Below, one piece after another: positions 11,634 through 21,960 of a stretch of 64,000 nucleotides of DNA (position 1 is its first letter; every line of letters starts with the position of its first letter). The notes beneath the pieces are model-generated. The model saw nothing but the letters and a program-made list of their open reading frames with translations. It was not told the origin of the DNA and searched no databases. This stretch comes from Conus ventricosus (taxonomy: Eukaryota; Mollusca; Gastropoda; Neogastropoda; Conidae), in contig CM031620.1 in NCBI GenBank assembly GCA_018398815.1, positions 67,110,698 through 67,174,697 of the forward strand. Direction: 5' to 3'. A program made the translations under genes and the position numbers.

Positions 11634-13500
11634 CTACAGTGATGTAAATGTTTGTTTCCTAAACTGTCCCAAGTGTTCATTGTCTGTGGAATGGACGAAG
11701 ACTAATTCAGTCATTTTGGGGCGGAGGGAGTTGAGATGATTTGTGGATACGCACGTGGTTGAGAAAGTCGGTGCATGCATGGAATATGTGGTGACAGTTG
11801 AAACAGGAAAAGTGGGAGACCTCCTCTTGATTGCTGGTGTGGCTTTCCTTTCCTGTCTCGTTTGTTGCACTGCAGCTGTTCTTCTTTCTTCACATAAATT
11901 GTCGCCTTTGTGGATAGAGTCGCGCCATCTTGTTTGATCCATAGCAGTGTATTCCCATGTGTCAAGGTCGATGTGAAAAGCTTTCGTGGATGTTTGAAGA
12001 ATGTCTTTGAAGTGTTTCTTTTTACCTCCATGGGAAAGTCTCTTGAGTAGCTGGTGATCTCGCATGCAAGGTACATGACCTGCCCATTAAAGCTGAGACA
12101 GCATCACGACGGTGTAGCTGCTTGGCAGGCTTACTTGGTTAAGCACCTCAGTGTCTGGGATTTCGTCTTGCCATTTGATGTTAAAAAACTTCTGAAGCAG
12201 GCTGTGTGGAAGTGGTTCAGGTTCCTTGCATGCTGTTGGTACACTGTCACGTTTCATATGAACAGAGGAGTGGGGGGAGAACAACTGATCTGTATACCTT
12301 CAACTTACTCTCTAGACTGATGCTTCTTCTATTCCAACCATTGGTGTGTACTGTGCCAAGGTTGCACTTGCATTTACAATTCTGACGCTAACTTCATCGT
12401 CGATAGTGACATTCTGAGACAGTGTGTTCCAAGGTAGTGAATGTACTCACCACAGCATGTCTCACACAATTGGCTGTGATGTTAGGCTCAGGGTAGGGTC
12501 TGCCTGATGCAAGTTGATGCAAAACTTTCGTCTTCTTCGTATTCATGTTGAGACCGAATTTGGCGCAGGCTACAGAAAACCTGTCGATGCAGGATTGCAT
12601 GTCATTTTCTGAGCCAACATTTAAGGCGCAGTCATCAGTAAACGGAAAGTCCCTTAGGATATCTGTCATCACCTTAGTTTTTGCCTGGAGCCTCTTAAGG
12701 TTAAACAGCTTTCCATTTGCTCTGAATCCCATGTCAATGCCTGCATCTCCTTCTCTGAATGCGTCAGTCAGCATTGTAGAGAACATGAGGCCGAACAGAG
12801 TGGGTGGCAAAATACAGACTTGCCTTACGCCATTTGTGACAGGGAAGGGGTCAGATGTCTCTCCATTTTCTTGATTCGGAGCCAGAATTCCACCATGGAA
12901 CTGTGGCACCATAGAGATGAATTTCAGTGGGCATACATATTTAGCCATGATCTTCCACAGGCCCTCTCTGCTGACATTATGGAAGGCCTTGATCAGGTCG
13001 ACATAGGTGGAGAACAGATCGGCATTTGTTCTTGACATTTTGCGTTATGCAGCGGCTCACCAGAATCCAGGCAAGTATCTTGCTGGCTGTAGAAAGGAGG
13101 GATGTGCTTTGGTAGTTGTCACAAGCTTGGATCTTCCTTTTGCGCTTTGCACAAGGGGATAATGATGCATCTTTGAACTCCTGAGGGATCGTCTCCTGCT
13201 GCCGCATCAGAAGAAAACAAATGATGAACTGGAATGGAGTCTGAACCACGAGCTTGTCAGTAGACAGCAAACATATTGCTTCTGGGGTCCACTAGAGGGT
13301 GGGTGGTTCATCCATTCCCTCGCTCATGGGCACTTGAGGGGGCCCGTCAATGGGTTTGTCATTGATCGATGATGGGTGCTTTAGTGTGCTGTTGAAGTAA
13401 TCTTCCCGGTGTTCCAAGATCTTTTCCACGTCAGTGATCATTGTTGTTTCCATCAGCGCTGAGTAGAGGGGGTGATTCTGTTGGTGTAGATCCATACATT
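11634..13500 (-). pseudogene. LINE reverse transcriptase remnant
   Basis: A leftward non-LTR retrotransposon coding region broken by several frameshifts. Near 12980 the reverse transcriptase motif A reads VDLIKAF. At 12629-12643 the catalytic FADD box is FTDD, which keeps both Asp but alters the Ala. The C-terminal part (12087-12284) contains KWQDEIPDTEVL. The next part (11634-12065) is a basic tail ending in a Cys/His segment. The 5' portion before about 13500 is absent. The family is common in marine invertebrates, but I cannot fix the clade. The copy is clearly non-functional. Confidence 0.8.
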
Positions 13501-13629
13501 TCTTTCAAGGCATCATAAAAGTTCTTCATATTATGCCTGTCGGCATATCCTTGGATCTCATCAGCTTTGTTGCTCAGCCACCTGCATCCTACGTTGGGTT
13601 TGGTTTTTTGTTTGTTTGTTTTTGTACTC

Positions 13630-14034
13630 CCAGTTCTTATAGAACAGGGAGTACTTTAGAATGGGAATGAAGAAATGCTGTCTGTGGTTCTGTCTGTCTG
13701 TCTGTCTGTCTGTGTGTCCATGGTCAAAATATGTTCCACTCACTCCAGACAAAACTACTGGGCCGATCTTTCTGAAACTTTGTAGGTATGTTCATTATAG
13801 GTCATGGATGATGCCCGATGTTTTAGTTTACCGTTATAGCCGTTACTAACGGCTGTAACGGCCTATAACGGTTTTTCTTCTTTATGGAATATCTCAGAAA
13901 GTACTTGGCCAATTTATAAGCGGTTTAGATGATCTCGTGCCAAATCGGAGCCTCTGTCCATAGTAAGTGATGTGATTCTGAAAATGGTTTAAACAACCAT
14001 TAAAAACCGTTATTCTGCCGTTATTTCTTATATA
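13630..14034. repeat. interspersed repeat, 'GTACTCCCAGTT' family, copy 2 (cut by gap)
   Basis: It begins with GTACTCCCAGTT and a nearby inverted AGGGAGTAC. It contains a (CTGT)n run (13679-13711), ACCGTTATAGCCGTT words and ACTTGGCCAATTTATAAGCGG. It matches the repeat at 4420-4815 and is cut off by the assembly gap. Confidence 0.6.
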
Positions 14035-14134
14035 NNNNNNNNNNNNNNNNNNNNNNNNNNNNNNNNNNNNNNNNNNNNNNNNNNNNNNNNNNNNNNNNNN
14101 NNNNNNNNNNNNNNNNNNNNNNNNNNNNNNNNNN
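14035..14134. other. assembly gap (100 N)
   Basis: Exactly 100 N, the conventional placeholder for a gap of unknown size. Sequence on either side may not be adjacent in the genome. Confidence 0.99.
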
Positions 14135-14432
14135 ACAAACAGAAACCCAAAACGCAATACGCAAACCAAAAAAGTCAACGCAAAACGGAAACCGCACAAA
14201 CGAAAATCCAGTAAAACAAAACATAACACCCAAAACGAAAACAAACCCCCAAAAGACAAAGCGCAAATCACACAACATAAAACATCATACAAGACAAATG
14301 CAAAATGTAAAACAAAAACGCTAAAACAAACCTTACACAAAATGAAAAATGAAAAACGGAGAACACAAATCGCAAAAATACACAAAACGCAGATCTAAAA
14401 CAAAAACCTTAACACCGAGAGCAAAACACACA

Positions 14433-14479
<47 letters not shown>

Positions 14480-14488
14480 GCGCTCGCG

Positions 14489-14539
<51 letters not shown>

Positions 14540-15780
14540 CACAACAAATCACAAACGGAAAGCGGAAAACGGTAAACACAAACAGAAACCCATAACACCT
14601 AAAACGAAAACAAACCCCCAAAAAGACAAAACGCAAATCACACAACATACAAGACAAACGCAAAATGTAAAACAAAAACGCTAAAACAGAGAACACAAAA
14701 TGCCAAACGCGAAAAAGCATAAAACCATACACAATATAGAAAACGAAAGATGTAAATGGAAAAATGAAAAACACAAAAATGGCAAAATGGCATTTGTGTT
14801 TTAGTTTTTGTTTTTTCGGTTTTGCTTTTTTCAATTTTGCGTTTTTGGGTTTACACTTTATGTTTTGTGTTTTAAGTTTTGCGTTTTTGTTTCTCAGTTT
14901 TGTGTTTGTGTTTAGTGTTTTGTTTTTTTCCATTTTGAGTTTTACGTTTGGAATTTTGCGTTTTGCGTTTCTACGTTTTTCATGTTTCGTTTTGTTGTTT
15001 TTTTCTTGCATGTTCCGTCTTGCTTGTTTTGTTTCTATTTTCCGTTTTGTGTTTTCGTATTGCAAGTTTGCGTTTAGTGTTTTACGTTTTAAGCCTTACG
15101 TTGCATGTTGTTTGCTCTGTTTTCCTTTTGTATTTTGCATTTTGCTCAGCGTTTTGCGTCGTCCTTTTGCATTTTGCATTTTTGCGGTTTTGTTTTTGCT
15201 ATTTGTTTTTTACCTTCTCTGTTTTATGTAGTCGTAATACACATTGCGTTTTGATTTCCACTTTTTTGTTCTTGTCCTCATCATGGTATGTTTATGTTTT
15301 GTGTTTAAATTTTGTAATTTGCCCTTTGCGTTCTGCGTTTTATATTTTCAATTTGCGTTTTGGGCTTTAAGTTTTGTGATTTGCGTTTTCTGTTTTCAAT
15401 TTTTGTTTTAGGTTGTGGGTTTTGCGTAGTCGTCTTAGAGTTTTGAGAGTTTTCTCTGCGTTTGGTGTTTTTGATTTGGCCTTTCGTGTTTTTGATTTGA
15501 ACCTCGAGTTTTGTTTTTTGCAATGGTTTTTGTTTTACAATTTCTCTTTTGCGTGTTGCGTTTTGGTCTTGTATCATCTAAGGTTCTGTATTTTACGTTT
15601 TTCGTCTGCCGTTTTGCATTGCGTTTTAACTTTTGCGTTTTTCCTTTTCCGTTTTCCTTTTCCTTTTTGCATTATTCATTATGCGTTTCATATTATGCAA
15701 TTTTCGTTTAGGGTTTTTCGTCTTCTTTTTTTTTTCTTCTTTTTTTGTTGTTGTCTGTTTCAGTTTTCCGCTTTTCGTCG
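14135..15780. repeat. cryptically simple AAAACGCAAA / TTTTGCGTTT tract with strand switch
   Basis: From 14135 to about 14790 the plus strand is almost free of long T-runs and is built from words such as AAAACGCAAA, CAAAACG and ACACAAAA. From about 14790 to 15780 it is the opposite, built from TTTTGCGTTTT, GTTTTGTG and similar words. The left part has an internal duplication (about 14215-14325 matches 14590-14685) and an (ACGC)n plus (CA)n core at 14425-14535. Long Cys/Phe/Val-rich open frames here are compositional and not genes. I do not recognise a named family. Confidence 0.75.
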
Positions 15781-15899
15781 CTTTTAGATGGACAGAAGCA
15801 AATACAAATGACCTGAAACGAAAGTAAATGTGAAGTGAGGCAGGAGTCTGCAATGTTGAATCTGTTCGCTTCTGTCTCCATAATAACAACAATAATAAT

Positions 15900-16489
15900 A
15901 GGGTACAACCGAGTCGTCCCGTGAAATAAAACGTTTAAATTCTCCAAGTGATTTTGTGGATTTTATGTTGTCTGGGACGTCGTTTCACAGTTTAGTTGCG
16001 GTTGGAATATATGAATTTTTGTATACTTCAGTTTTACATAGAGGCACATGTCTGTCAAGAGGTCTTCGCCATGAGAGATTTCTTGTTGATACCAGATCTG
16101 GTACTAGGTTACGTAAGTGTTCTGGGCACAAACCATTGACCATTTGATAAAACTTGATTAGTTTGTGTCTTCTTTTCCTTTCTTTTTGGTCTGTCACGTC
16201 TGACGGGAGGATGTAAATTAGCGAGTTCTATGGTACTGCTTAAAACCGTTTCCTGAAGCCACATTTCTGACAGTGTTATGTCAAAATTATTACAGTCAGC
16301 GGACACTAAATCAAGCTTAGTTTTCAAGCTGTGGATATTAGCATGTATAACGCACAGTTCCTTGCTGTTTTCTGGTCCTGGATTTAGTTCAACATCACCA
16401 GAAAGAACAATATAAAGAAGGATAATGAAGGCAGTGTACGTGAAGATGTCATTACTTCGCGAACATGGTAAGACGTGGGTACACTTCAA
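15900..16489 (-). pseudogene. internally deleted LINE with 2A-like peptide
   Basis: A leftward, internally deleted non-LTR retrotransposon. The first frame starts at 16489 with a hydrophobic stretch (residues 15-29), then DVELNPGP (residues 32-39, bases 16373-16396). This is a 2A ribosome-skipping motif of the form D-V-E-x-N-P-G-P. Next comes the beginning of an APE endonuclease domain (VIHANIHSLKTKLD). After about residue 80 the sequence jumps to the C-terminus of a CR1/jockey-type reverse transcriptase (FYQMVNGLCPEHLRNL, then RRPLDRHVPLCKTEVYKNSY). A TGA replaces the expected Trp codon in KL-W-NDVPDN near 15988. The 3' end has an ATT/GTT-rich tail (15885-15902). 2A motifs in CR1-type elements are known from marine invertebrates. 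Confidence 0.8.
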
Positions 16490-16740
16490 TTCCCGACAGA
16501 CTGTATTCAGAAAATTGAACCAGCAGAGCTAGACGAATGTCATGTAGACAGCGTGCTGTCAGCAGTATAAAAAATATTCTGCAACTGGATTCATTAAGAA
16601 AGGAATGTTTTCGGAGTTTCAGAGCAGTTGTGTGAAACTGACCTGTCCTGGCTCTATATGCACCGATTCCAACAGTCATCTATGTGACAGTACTGAAGAG
16701 AACGTCAAACAAAAAGCAAGCCAGGATTGTGGGTTGGTGC
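16490..16740. other. probable LINE 5' flank, no separate gene
   Basis: Sequence upstream of the 2A-bearing LINE start. It may be its 5' untranslated region. No independent feature is supported. Confidence 0.35.
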
Positions 16741-16744
16741 GGAT

Positions 16745-16813
16745 TCTCTCTCTCTCTCTCTCTCCTCTCTCTCTTTCATTATATATATATATATATATAT
16801 ATACGTGAGCCAG

Positions 16814-16894
<81 letters not shown>

Positions 16895-16918
16895 GTGTGT
16901 GTGTGTGTGTGTTTGTGT

Positions 16919-16951
<33 letters not shown>

Positions 16952-17200
16952 GATAGATTATACATATATACATCTCCAAAACAAAAGAACAAGGACAACA
17001 AGCTGTTGTGGTTGGAATAAAAATTTTCGTCTTTATTTGCCTTCATCAGCAATTGACCTCCTCCCTCAGTGCCAGCAGGTATGGTAGTGAGGGAAGAGAT
17101 GTATACATATATATACATACATACATATACGTGTGTGTGTGTGTGCGTGTGTGCGTGTGTGTGTGTGTGTGTATGTGTTGACTATATCGTCATCATGTTT
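16745..17200. repeat. compound microsatellites (TC)n, (TA)n, (GT)n
   Basis: (TC)n at 16746-16778, (TA)n blocks at 16780-16892 interrupted by GTGAGCCAG, (GT)n at 16893-16950, and mixed TA/GT at 17100-17178. All open frames in this interval are periodic artefacts. Confidence 0.95.
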
Positions 17201-17235
17201 CTTCTTTTTTTAGTTACATGACTGTCAAATATTTC

Positions 17236-17244
17236 AGAGAAGAG

Positions 17245-17292
<48 letters not shown>

Positions 17293-17460
17293 CACACACA
17301 GACAGACAGAGACACAGAGAGACATTGGTCTGCCAATCGGCTGGCCCGCGAGACAGCGCGCAGCTTGACAGACAGAGACAGAGAGACAGAGAGAGACAGA
17401 GAGAGAGACATTGGTCTGCCAATCGGCTGGCCCTCGAGACGGCGCGCAGCTTGACGCCAC
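17236..17460. repeat. GA/GACA microsatellites with a duplicated 45-bp block
   Basis: GA and GACA runs alternate with two copies of a block containing TTGGTCTGCCAATCGGCTGG and GCGCGCAGCTTGAC, at about 17325-17371 and 17411-17457. The block has therefore been duplicated with its microsatellite. Confidence 0.85.
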
Positions 17461-17494
17461 ATGCCGGCATAGTAAACGGTGAGCGAGTGGGGGA

Positions 17495-17590
17495 CTAAAG
17501 ACCTGGGGAACATAGACCTGGGGGAACATAGACCTGGATGAACATAGACCTGGGGAACAGACCTGGGGACCTGGGGAACATAGGGTCCCA
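17495..17590. repeat. short minisatellite GACCTGGGGAACATA
   Basis: About five imperfect copies of a 15-17 bp unit (GACCTGGGGAACATA with small indels). Confidence 0.85.
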
Positions 17591-17689
17591 TTATATGTTA
17601 GTCAGTCTCCTCCCCTTTGGAGATTGTCTCCCCTTGGAGACTATTATAATCTTGCTGAGGGCTCATTCTCAGAAGCATTTACTATTCCC

Positions 17690-18600
17690 CATTCACCCAC
17701 TCAAGCACATACTATTAGTTAGGCAGAATTATCTACCACTGCGGATATGAAAGCTTATCTCCCCTTATTTTTTCAATCTAAGAAATAAGAGCATGCTTTG
17801 TTTATAATTCAATATTTCTTGCAGTCTGCTCTGAAAATTGCTGGAATGGTGCTCAGTTCCTAGTTCAGTCCCTTGCGGATTCATTCCAAATACTGGCCCT
17901 CAGCACTTGTGTCTTAAGATGTTCTCTTTTCATATTTTCTACTGTTCACAAGAAAATGTAGCTCATTTTGCTGTGTCATAATTTCCTTTTGCTTCTTAGG
18001 TGGGACCTTTGGTGGTTTGTTTTGTTTTGTTTTTATACACCAGCCTTTTTTTTTGGGGGGGGGGGGGGGGATAGCATTCTGCTTAAAACCTGAAACGCAA
18101 TGATTATGTGCGGAACCTGCTCACTAACCTAGTTGGGCCCCACAAACCACTTCTGGCAACCATCAAACGACGGTCTGGCCACGTCCTTCCTCACAACACC
18201 CTCTCCAAAACCATCCTTTAAGGTACCGTTGAAGGAGAGCGCAGACGAGGACAGCAGAGAAAGAGCTGGTCCGAAAATATAAAGGACTGGACCAAATTGA
18301 CTATGCCAAATCTCACGGCAGCTACCAACAGAAGAGCCTGGAGAGAAACGGCGGCTCCCTCATCACGTCCCCCCCCCCCCCCCCCCCCCCCAACGACCTG
18401 AGCGGTCTGGGGAATGACTGATTGACTGATTCACCTACTCAAGCACATACTGTTAGTTAGGCAGAATTATCTACCACTGCAGATGTGAAAGCTTATCTCC
18501 CACTATTTTTCAATCTAAGCTTACTACAAACATACTATGGTATTTGACACCAGCCTTTTTCTGGAATAGCATTCTGCTTAAAAGCTGAAAGGCAGAGGAG
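17690..18600. repeat. segmental direct duplication interrupted by a LINE tail
   Basis: The block CTCAAGCACATACTATTAG through AAGCTTATCTCC at 17695-17785 recurs at 18432-18520. The later block CACCAGCC...ATAGCATTCTGCTTAAAA at 18040-18090 recurs at 18546-18594. Copy spacing shrinks from about 740 to 505 bp, so copy 2 has an internal deletion. A LINE 3' end lies between the two copies. Confidence 0.75.
18110..18428 (+). pseudogene. LINE 3' end fragment
   Basis: Forward reading gives the end of a non-LTR polyprotein, including SGHVLPHNTLSKTIL, GTVEGERRRGQQRKSWSENI and RRAWRETAA. It is followed by a C-run and a TGACTGATTGACTGATT tail. Such short tail repeats mark the 3' ends of several LINE families. 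It is a 5'-truncated insertion with one stop early in the fragment. Confidence 0.7.
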
Positions 18601-19075
18601 TCAAGTCAGGACGTTCCGAGGAACATAGTGCGTTTAAAAGCAAACAATTCCAGTTCACTTTGTCGTTCATGTACCGTTTACAGAAATGAACAAATATGAA
18701 TTTAAAAAAACATGTCAACAATTAAACAAATAGTAAAAACATGTCGACAATGTCCTCTGCTTTCGACTTCGAAATTTGATTGTGTGAGTGAGTCAGGGCA
18801 AAACAAATAGACTGTTTACGATGTCGGACATAAACAATTTAAATACAGCAGACTCCATGAAAACCCTGTTAAGAGATGTTCCACCCGATATGATCTTTAA
18901 GTTTCTTTAAGAGATTAACATTTTTCATCTGATCTAAGATTTTATGGAAGAAAGATAAGTTTCTGTTACGTTTGTAGGTGTATTTTAGAGATGTGTGTGG
19001 GTTTTGTTGTTTGTTTGGGTTTTTTTTGTGATGACTTGTGAGTTGATTTTAACGTTGTGACAGCGTTAATATGGC
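18600..19075. other. no gene seen
   Basis: AT-rich sequence. I find no supported coding or RNA feature. Confidence 0.45.
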
Positions 19076-19550
19076 CCTTTGCGGTCGGCTGGACCATAGG
19101 CAACATAACCTTACCTTACCTAGTTAATTGTCAGGGAGACTAGCAAGTAGAGAGTTATAGTAGTCTGGAGAGTATGAAAGAGACAGCAAGTTTGTCGGCA
19201 GCATGGGTGGATAGAAAGGAGCGGATCTTACTTATTATACGTAACTGATAATACAGAGTACGGCATAGTTGTTTGACATGTGCTTCCATAGATAAGGTTT
19301 TTATCGTGATATCCATATCATATCTTGGTAGAAACCAAGATTCCTGACAGTTTGTGAGAAGGATACATCACAACCAGAGGTAGACATAGTAGTATGAGTA
19401 ACCTGATTGATCTTTGAATTAGTGCCAGTAACAATGAACTTCATTTTATCATCATGCATTTTCAACTTCTTGTCACTCATCCACTTCCAAACAATACAAT
19501 ATATTTTGTATTGTATACAATCTCTCAGACTGCATTCAATTGAATCCAAA
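19075..19550 (-). pseudogene. LINE reverse transcriptase C-terminal fragment
   Basis: The leftward frame shows KMHDDKMKFIVTGTNSKI and ISFSQTVRNLGF-type phrases. Further down (about 19140-19300) are HVKQLCRTLYYQL and NSLLASLPDN, the latter after a lost codon or frameshift. This is the palm/thumb end of a CR1/jockey-like reverse transcriptase. It ends in a short repeat rich in CCTTACC (about 19107-19120). Confidence 0.75.
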
Positions 19551-19822
19551 TCTAATGGAGAAGAGTAACTATGCAGCTGCGAGTTATCTGAAAGAAATTA
19601 AGAAAAAACCGTGAAAGTTTGGTCAAAGCAGTGCTGAAGTCCACGATTCTTTCAAAGTTCATATACGTATGGATCCTGTTACAAAGTCCTCCAGAAGATT
19701 AAATAAATAGCTTCAGAAAATATGTTTTAAATTTATATGGAATAAAAAAAATTGACAAAGAAAACATGCAGTACATTCTGTTGAAAATGGAGGTATACGT
19801 GTTCCGCACTTAAGCAAATATA

Positions 19823-21360
19823 CTGAACAACATTAAAAACGCACCGCTTGCCAAAAGACCCAGACAACGTTGGTAGTACAGAATTATTTAATGAAAGTAA
19901 GCATATTTGATTACGCATCCATTTTTCAATTAAACAAAATGTCTGTTCTTGACAAGAATGGCCGAATTCATCTGAAATGAGGTGGTGACTTCACTATGGT
20001 CCCTGTCAAAAAGTACACGACGACGAGCATGTCCGTCCGCGAGCTCTAATACCGAGTATGTCCGCCATTTGCCCCGATGCACGCTTGGCAGCGCCTCCTC
20101 ATGGAGTAGACAAGGTTGTGCAAGAACGCCTGTGGCAGTTCATCCCACTCCTCGGTCAGTGCGCGCCTCAAATGATCGAGACTCTGTGGACGTCTTCCAC
20201 GGGCCACAAGACGCCCCAGCTCATCCCAGACGTGTTCAATGGGAGCCATGTCAGGGGACAGAGATGGCCAGGGCAACACGGCAATGTTGTTTGCCTGGAG
20301 AAACGCAGCGGTGGCTCTTGCGGTGTGGGGTCGTGCATTATCATGCTGGAAGAACTGCAGCTCCGGGTGCTGGCCAAACAGTGGGACGACGTGGTTCTGC
20401 AGCACCTGCTGGTACGTGTTGGCATTCACATGGTTGTCAAAAATGTACAGAGGTGTCCGGTAGTCATGACTGAATGCCCCCAAACCATCAGACTGCCCCC
20501 TCCCCATCTATTGGCTTCAAACACGCAGCAGTTGGCGCAGCGTTCCCCGACACGCCTCCAGACTCTCATTCTTCTGTCAGCATGAGATAACGCGAATCGA
20601 CTTTCGTCAGAGAACAGCACAGCTCTCCACTGACGTCGTGTCCATGGCAGATGCTGGTTGGCCCACTGCAGGCGTTTCTGATGGTGTCTATGGGTGAGGA
20701 CTGGGCCAACATGAGGGCGTCTTGCATTGAGCCCTGATTCTTGCAATCGACGTCGAACGGTTTGTCCAGACACTGGACCCCGTCGACCAACCACCTGGCG
20801 ACATGTTTCTGCTGCTGTAAGGAATCGATTACGAAGATGAAGTTGCCGAATGTATCGATCTTGCGCTAGTGTGGTAACACGAGGTTGGCCCGTTCGGCGC
20901 CGATCAGTGGTGGAACCAGTTGCTGCCAAACGTTGTGATAGCCTTAAAATTGTAGAGTGACTGCAGTTCAGTTGTCTGGCTGTCTCTCTCGATGACATAC
21001 CGACCATTAGCATTCCAATGGCTCGCTCGCGTTCTTGCATAGACAGTCGCGGCATTGTTTTCGGACCACTTCGCCTGGTCGAATGACAACTGATACCGTT
21101 TTTTAGTCGGCATGACTTCAAACTCACCATTTGAGACAAAGAAACAGATGTGCTACGTTCAGTCTCGGCCCCAGTGGCAAGAAAAGTGTTTTGGGCGAGT
21201 TGCACGTGGGCGTCACACGAACGTCGGCAAGCGCGGAGAAACCGAGGCAGTGTGAATCTGTGTCCCTTAAAAATTGTGTCAACATACCAAATCCAAATAC
21301 ACATTTTTTTCCAAATGGGAAATCGGCAAATCAAAACGGTGCGTTTTTAATGTTGTTCAG
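19823..21360. mobile_element. Tc1-like DNA transposon (1,538 bp, complete ends)
   Basis: The two ends are perfect 24-bp inverted repeats at 19823-19846 and 21337-21360, starting CTGAACAACATTAAAAACGC. Both are flanked by TA, the target of Tc1/mariner elements. The length of about 1.5 kb and the single transposase gene fit the family. It is inserted in an L1/Tx1-like LINE. Confidence 0.95.
20046..21055 (-). pseudogene. Tc1-like transposase (one frameshift)
   Basis: Reading from the ATG at 21055 (MPRLSMQERERA), the first part contains a helix-turn-helix region (GMSSRETARQLNCSHSTILR) and a second DNA-binding part (DRRRTGQPRVTT). The first catalytic Asp is in LFSDESRF. The frame then shifts near 20500. 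The second part contains the other catalytic residues in QHDNARPHTA and APIEHVWDELGR. The 34-residue spacing between Asp and Glu gives the DD34E signature of Tc1. Total length is about 336 codons, full length for the family. Only one frameshift separates it from an intact frame, so the insertion may be fairly recent. I chose the internal ATG at 21055 because the frame upstream of it lacks family features. Confidence 0.92.
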
Positions 21361-21960
21361 TATATATACAAGCTCTAAATTCACCTGGTTCAAAAGAATA
21401 TACGCAACAAATGCAAAATAGAAAAAAAAATAAGTGCTATGTTTCCCAAAAATTGATTCATTGACGTCTACGGACCTAGAAAATTCCTCAATAAAAAAAA
21501 ATCAATGAATTTTGGAAAGACGTTTTCACTTCGTATGTTCTTTCCAGATCAGATGGATGAGTGACAATTGGAATGAGGTGTTAGCGGAGCCGTTATTCTG
21601 TGACAAGTACAGAGTTTGCAATGACGTCTAAACTAAAAACTGGATAGCAAAGTCTGTCGTTAAAGACGTCAAGTAAAATGGAAGTTTTCTCGATTACAAA
21701 CGCTTTCTGAAAAGTATGATAATTATCACGATAAATTACTTAGACTACATGGGATGTATATCATCAATAAAAAGGTATTTAAGAAGTGCAAATATTAAAG
21801 TATTAACAATAACTGTAATCTAAGAACAAAAGCATTGCAAATAATATCAAGCGTTAAAAAGGATCGAAACTTTTTTACAGCACTCTCATCGAAAAATAAT
21901 ATTTGATATAAGCTCCTTTGCAAAATGGGAAGATAAATTAACAGTGGCTACTTAGGTATG

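Larger units (their letters stand above)
19560..21960 (+). pseudogene. L1/Tx1-like LINE fragment split by a Tc1 element
   Basis: The rightward fragment before 19822 reads LQKICFKFIWNKK and ENGGIRVPHLSKY. The same protein continues after 21361 with KFTWFKRIYATNAK and a degenerate C-terminal region to roughly 21960. The join falls exactly at the TA target of the Tc1 insertion, so the LINE is the older host. Phrases of the type FIWN...GGIRVP...L are typical of the connection domain of L1/Tx1-type reverse transcriptases. Several stops are present. Confidence 0.7.

Noticed and set aside
11743..12320. Forward open frames opposite the LINE remnant
   Set aside because: They are antisense to recognisable reverse-transcriptase tail sequence.
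14349..15787. Long open frames rich in Cys, Phe, Val or Lys, Asn, Thr on both strands
   Set aside because: They follow the simple-sequence words of the tract and exist on both strands at once. No domain or start context.
16745..17530. Open frames of Ile/Tyr, Val/Cys, Ser/Leu repeats
   Set aside because: Products of TA, GT and GA microsatellites.
20058..20585. Forward 175-codon frame opposite the Tc1 transposase
   Set aside because: Antisense shadow of the transposase catalytic region.
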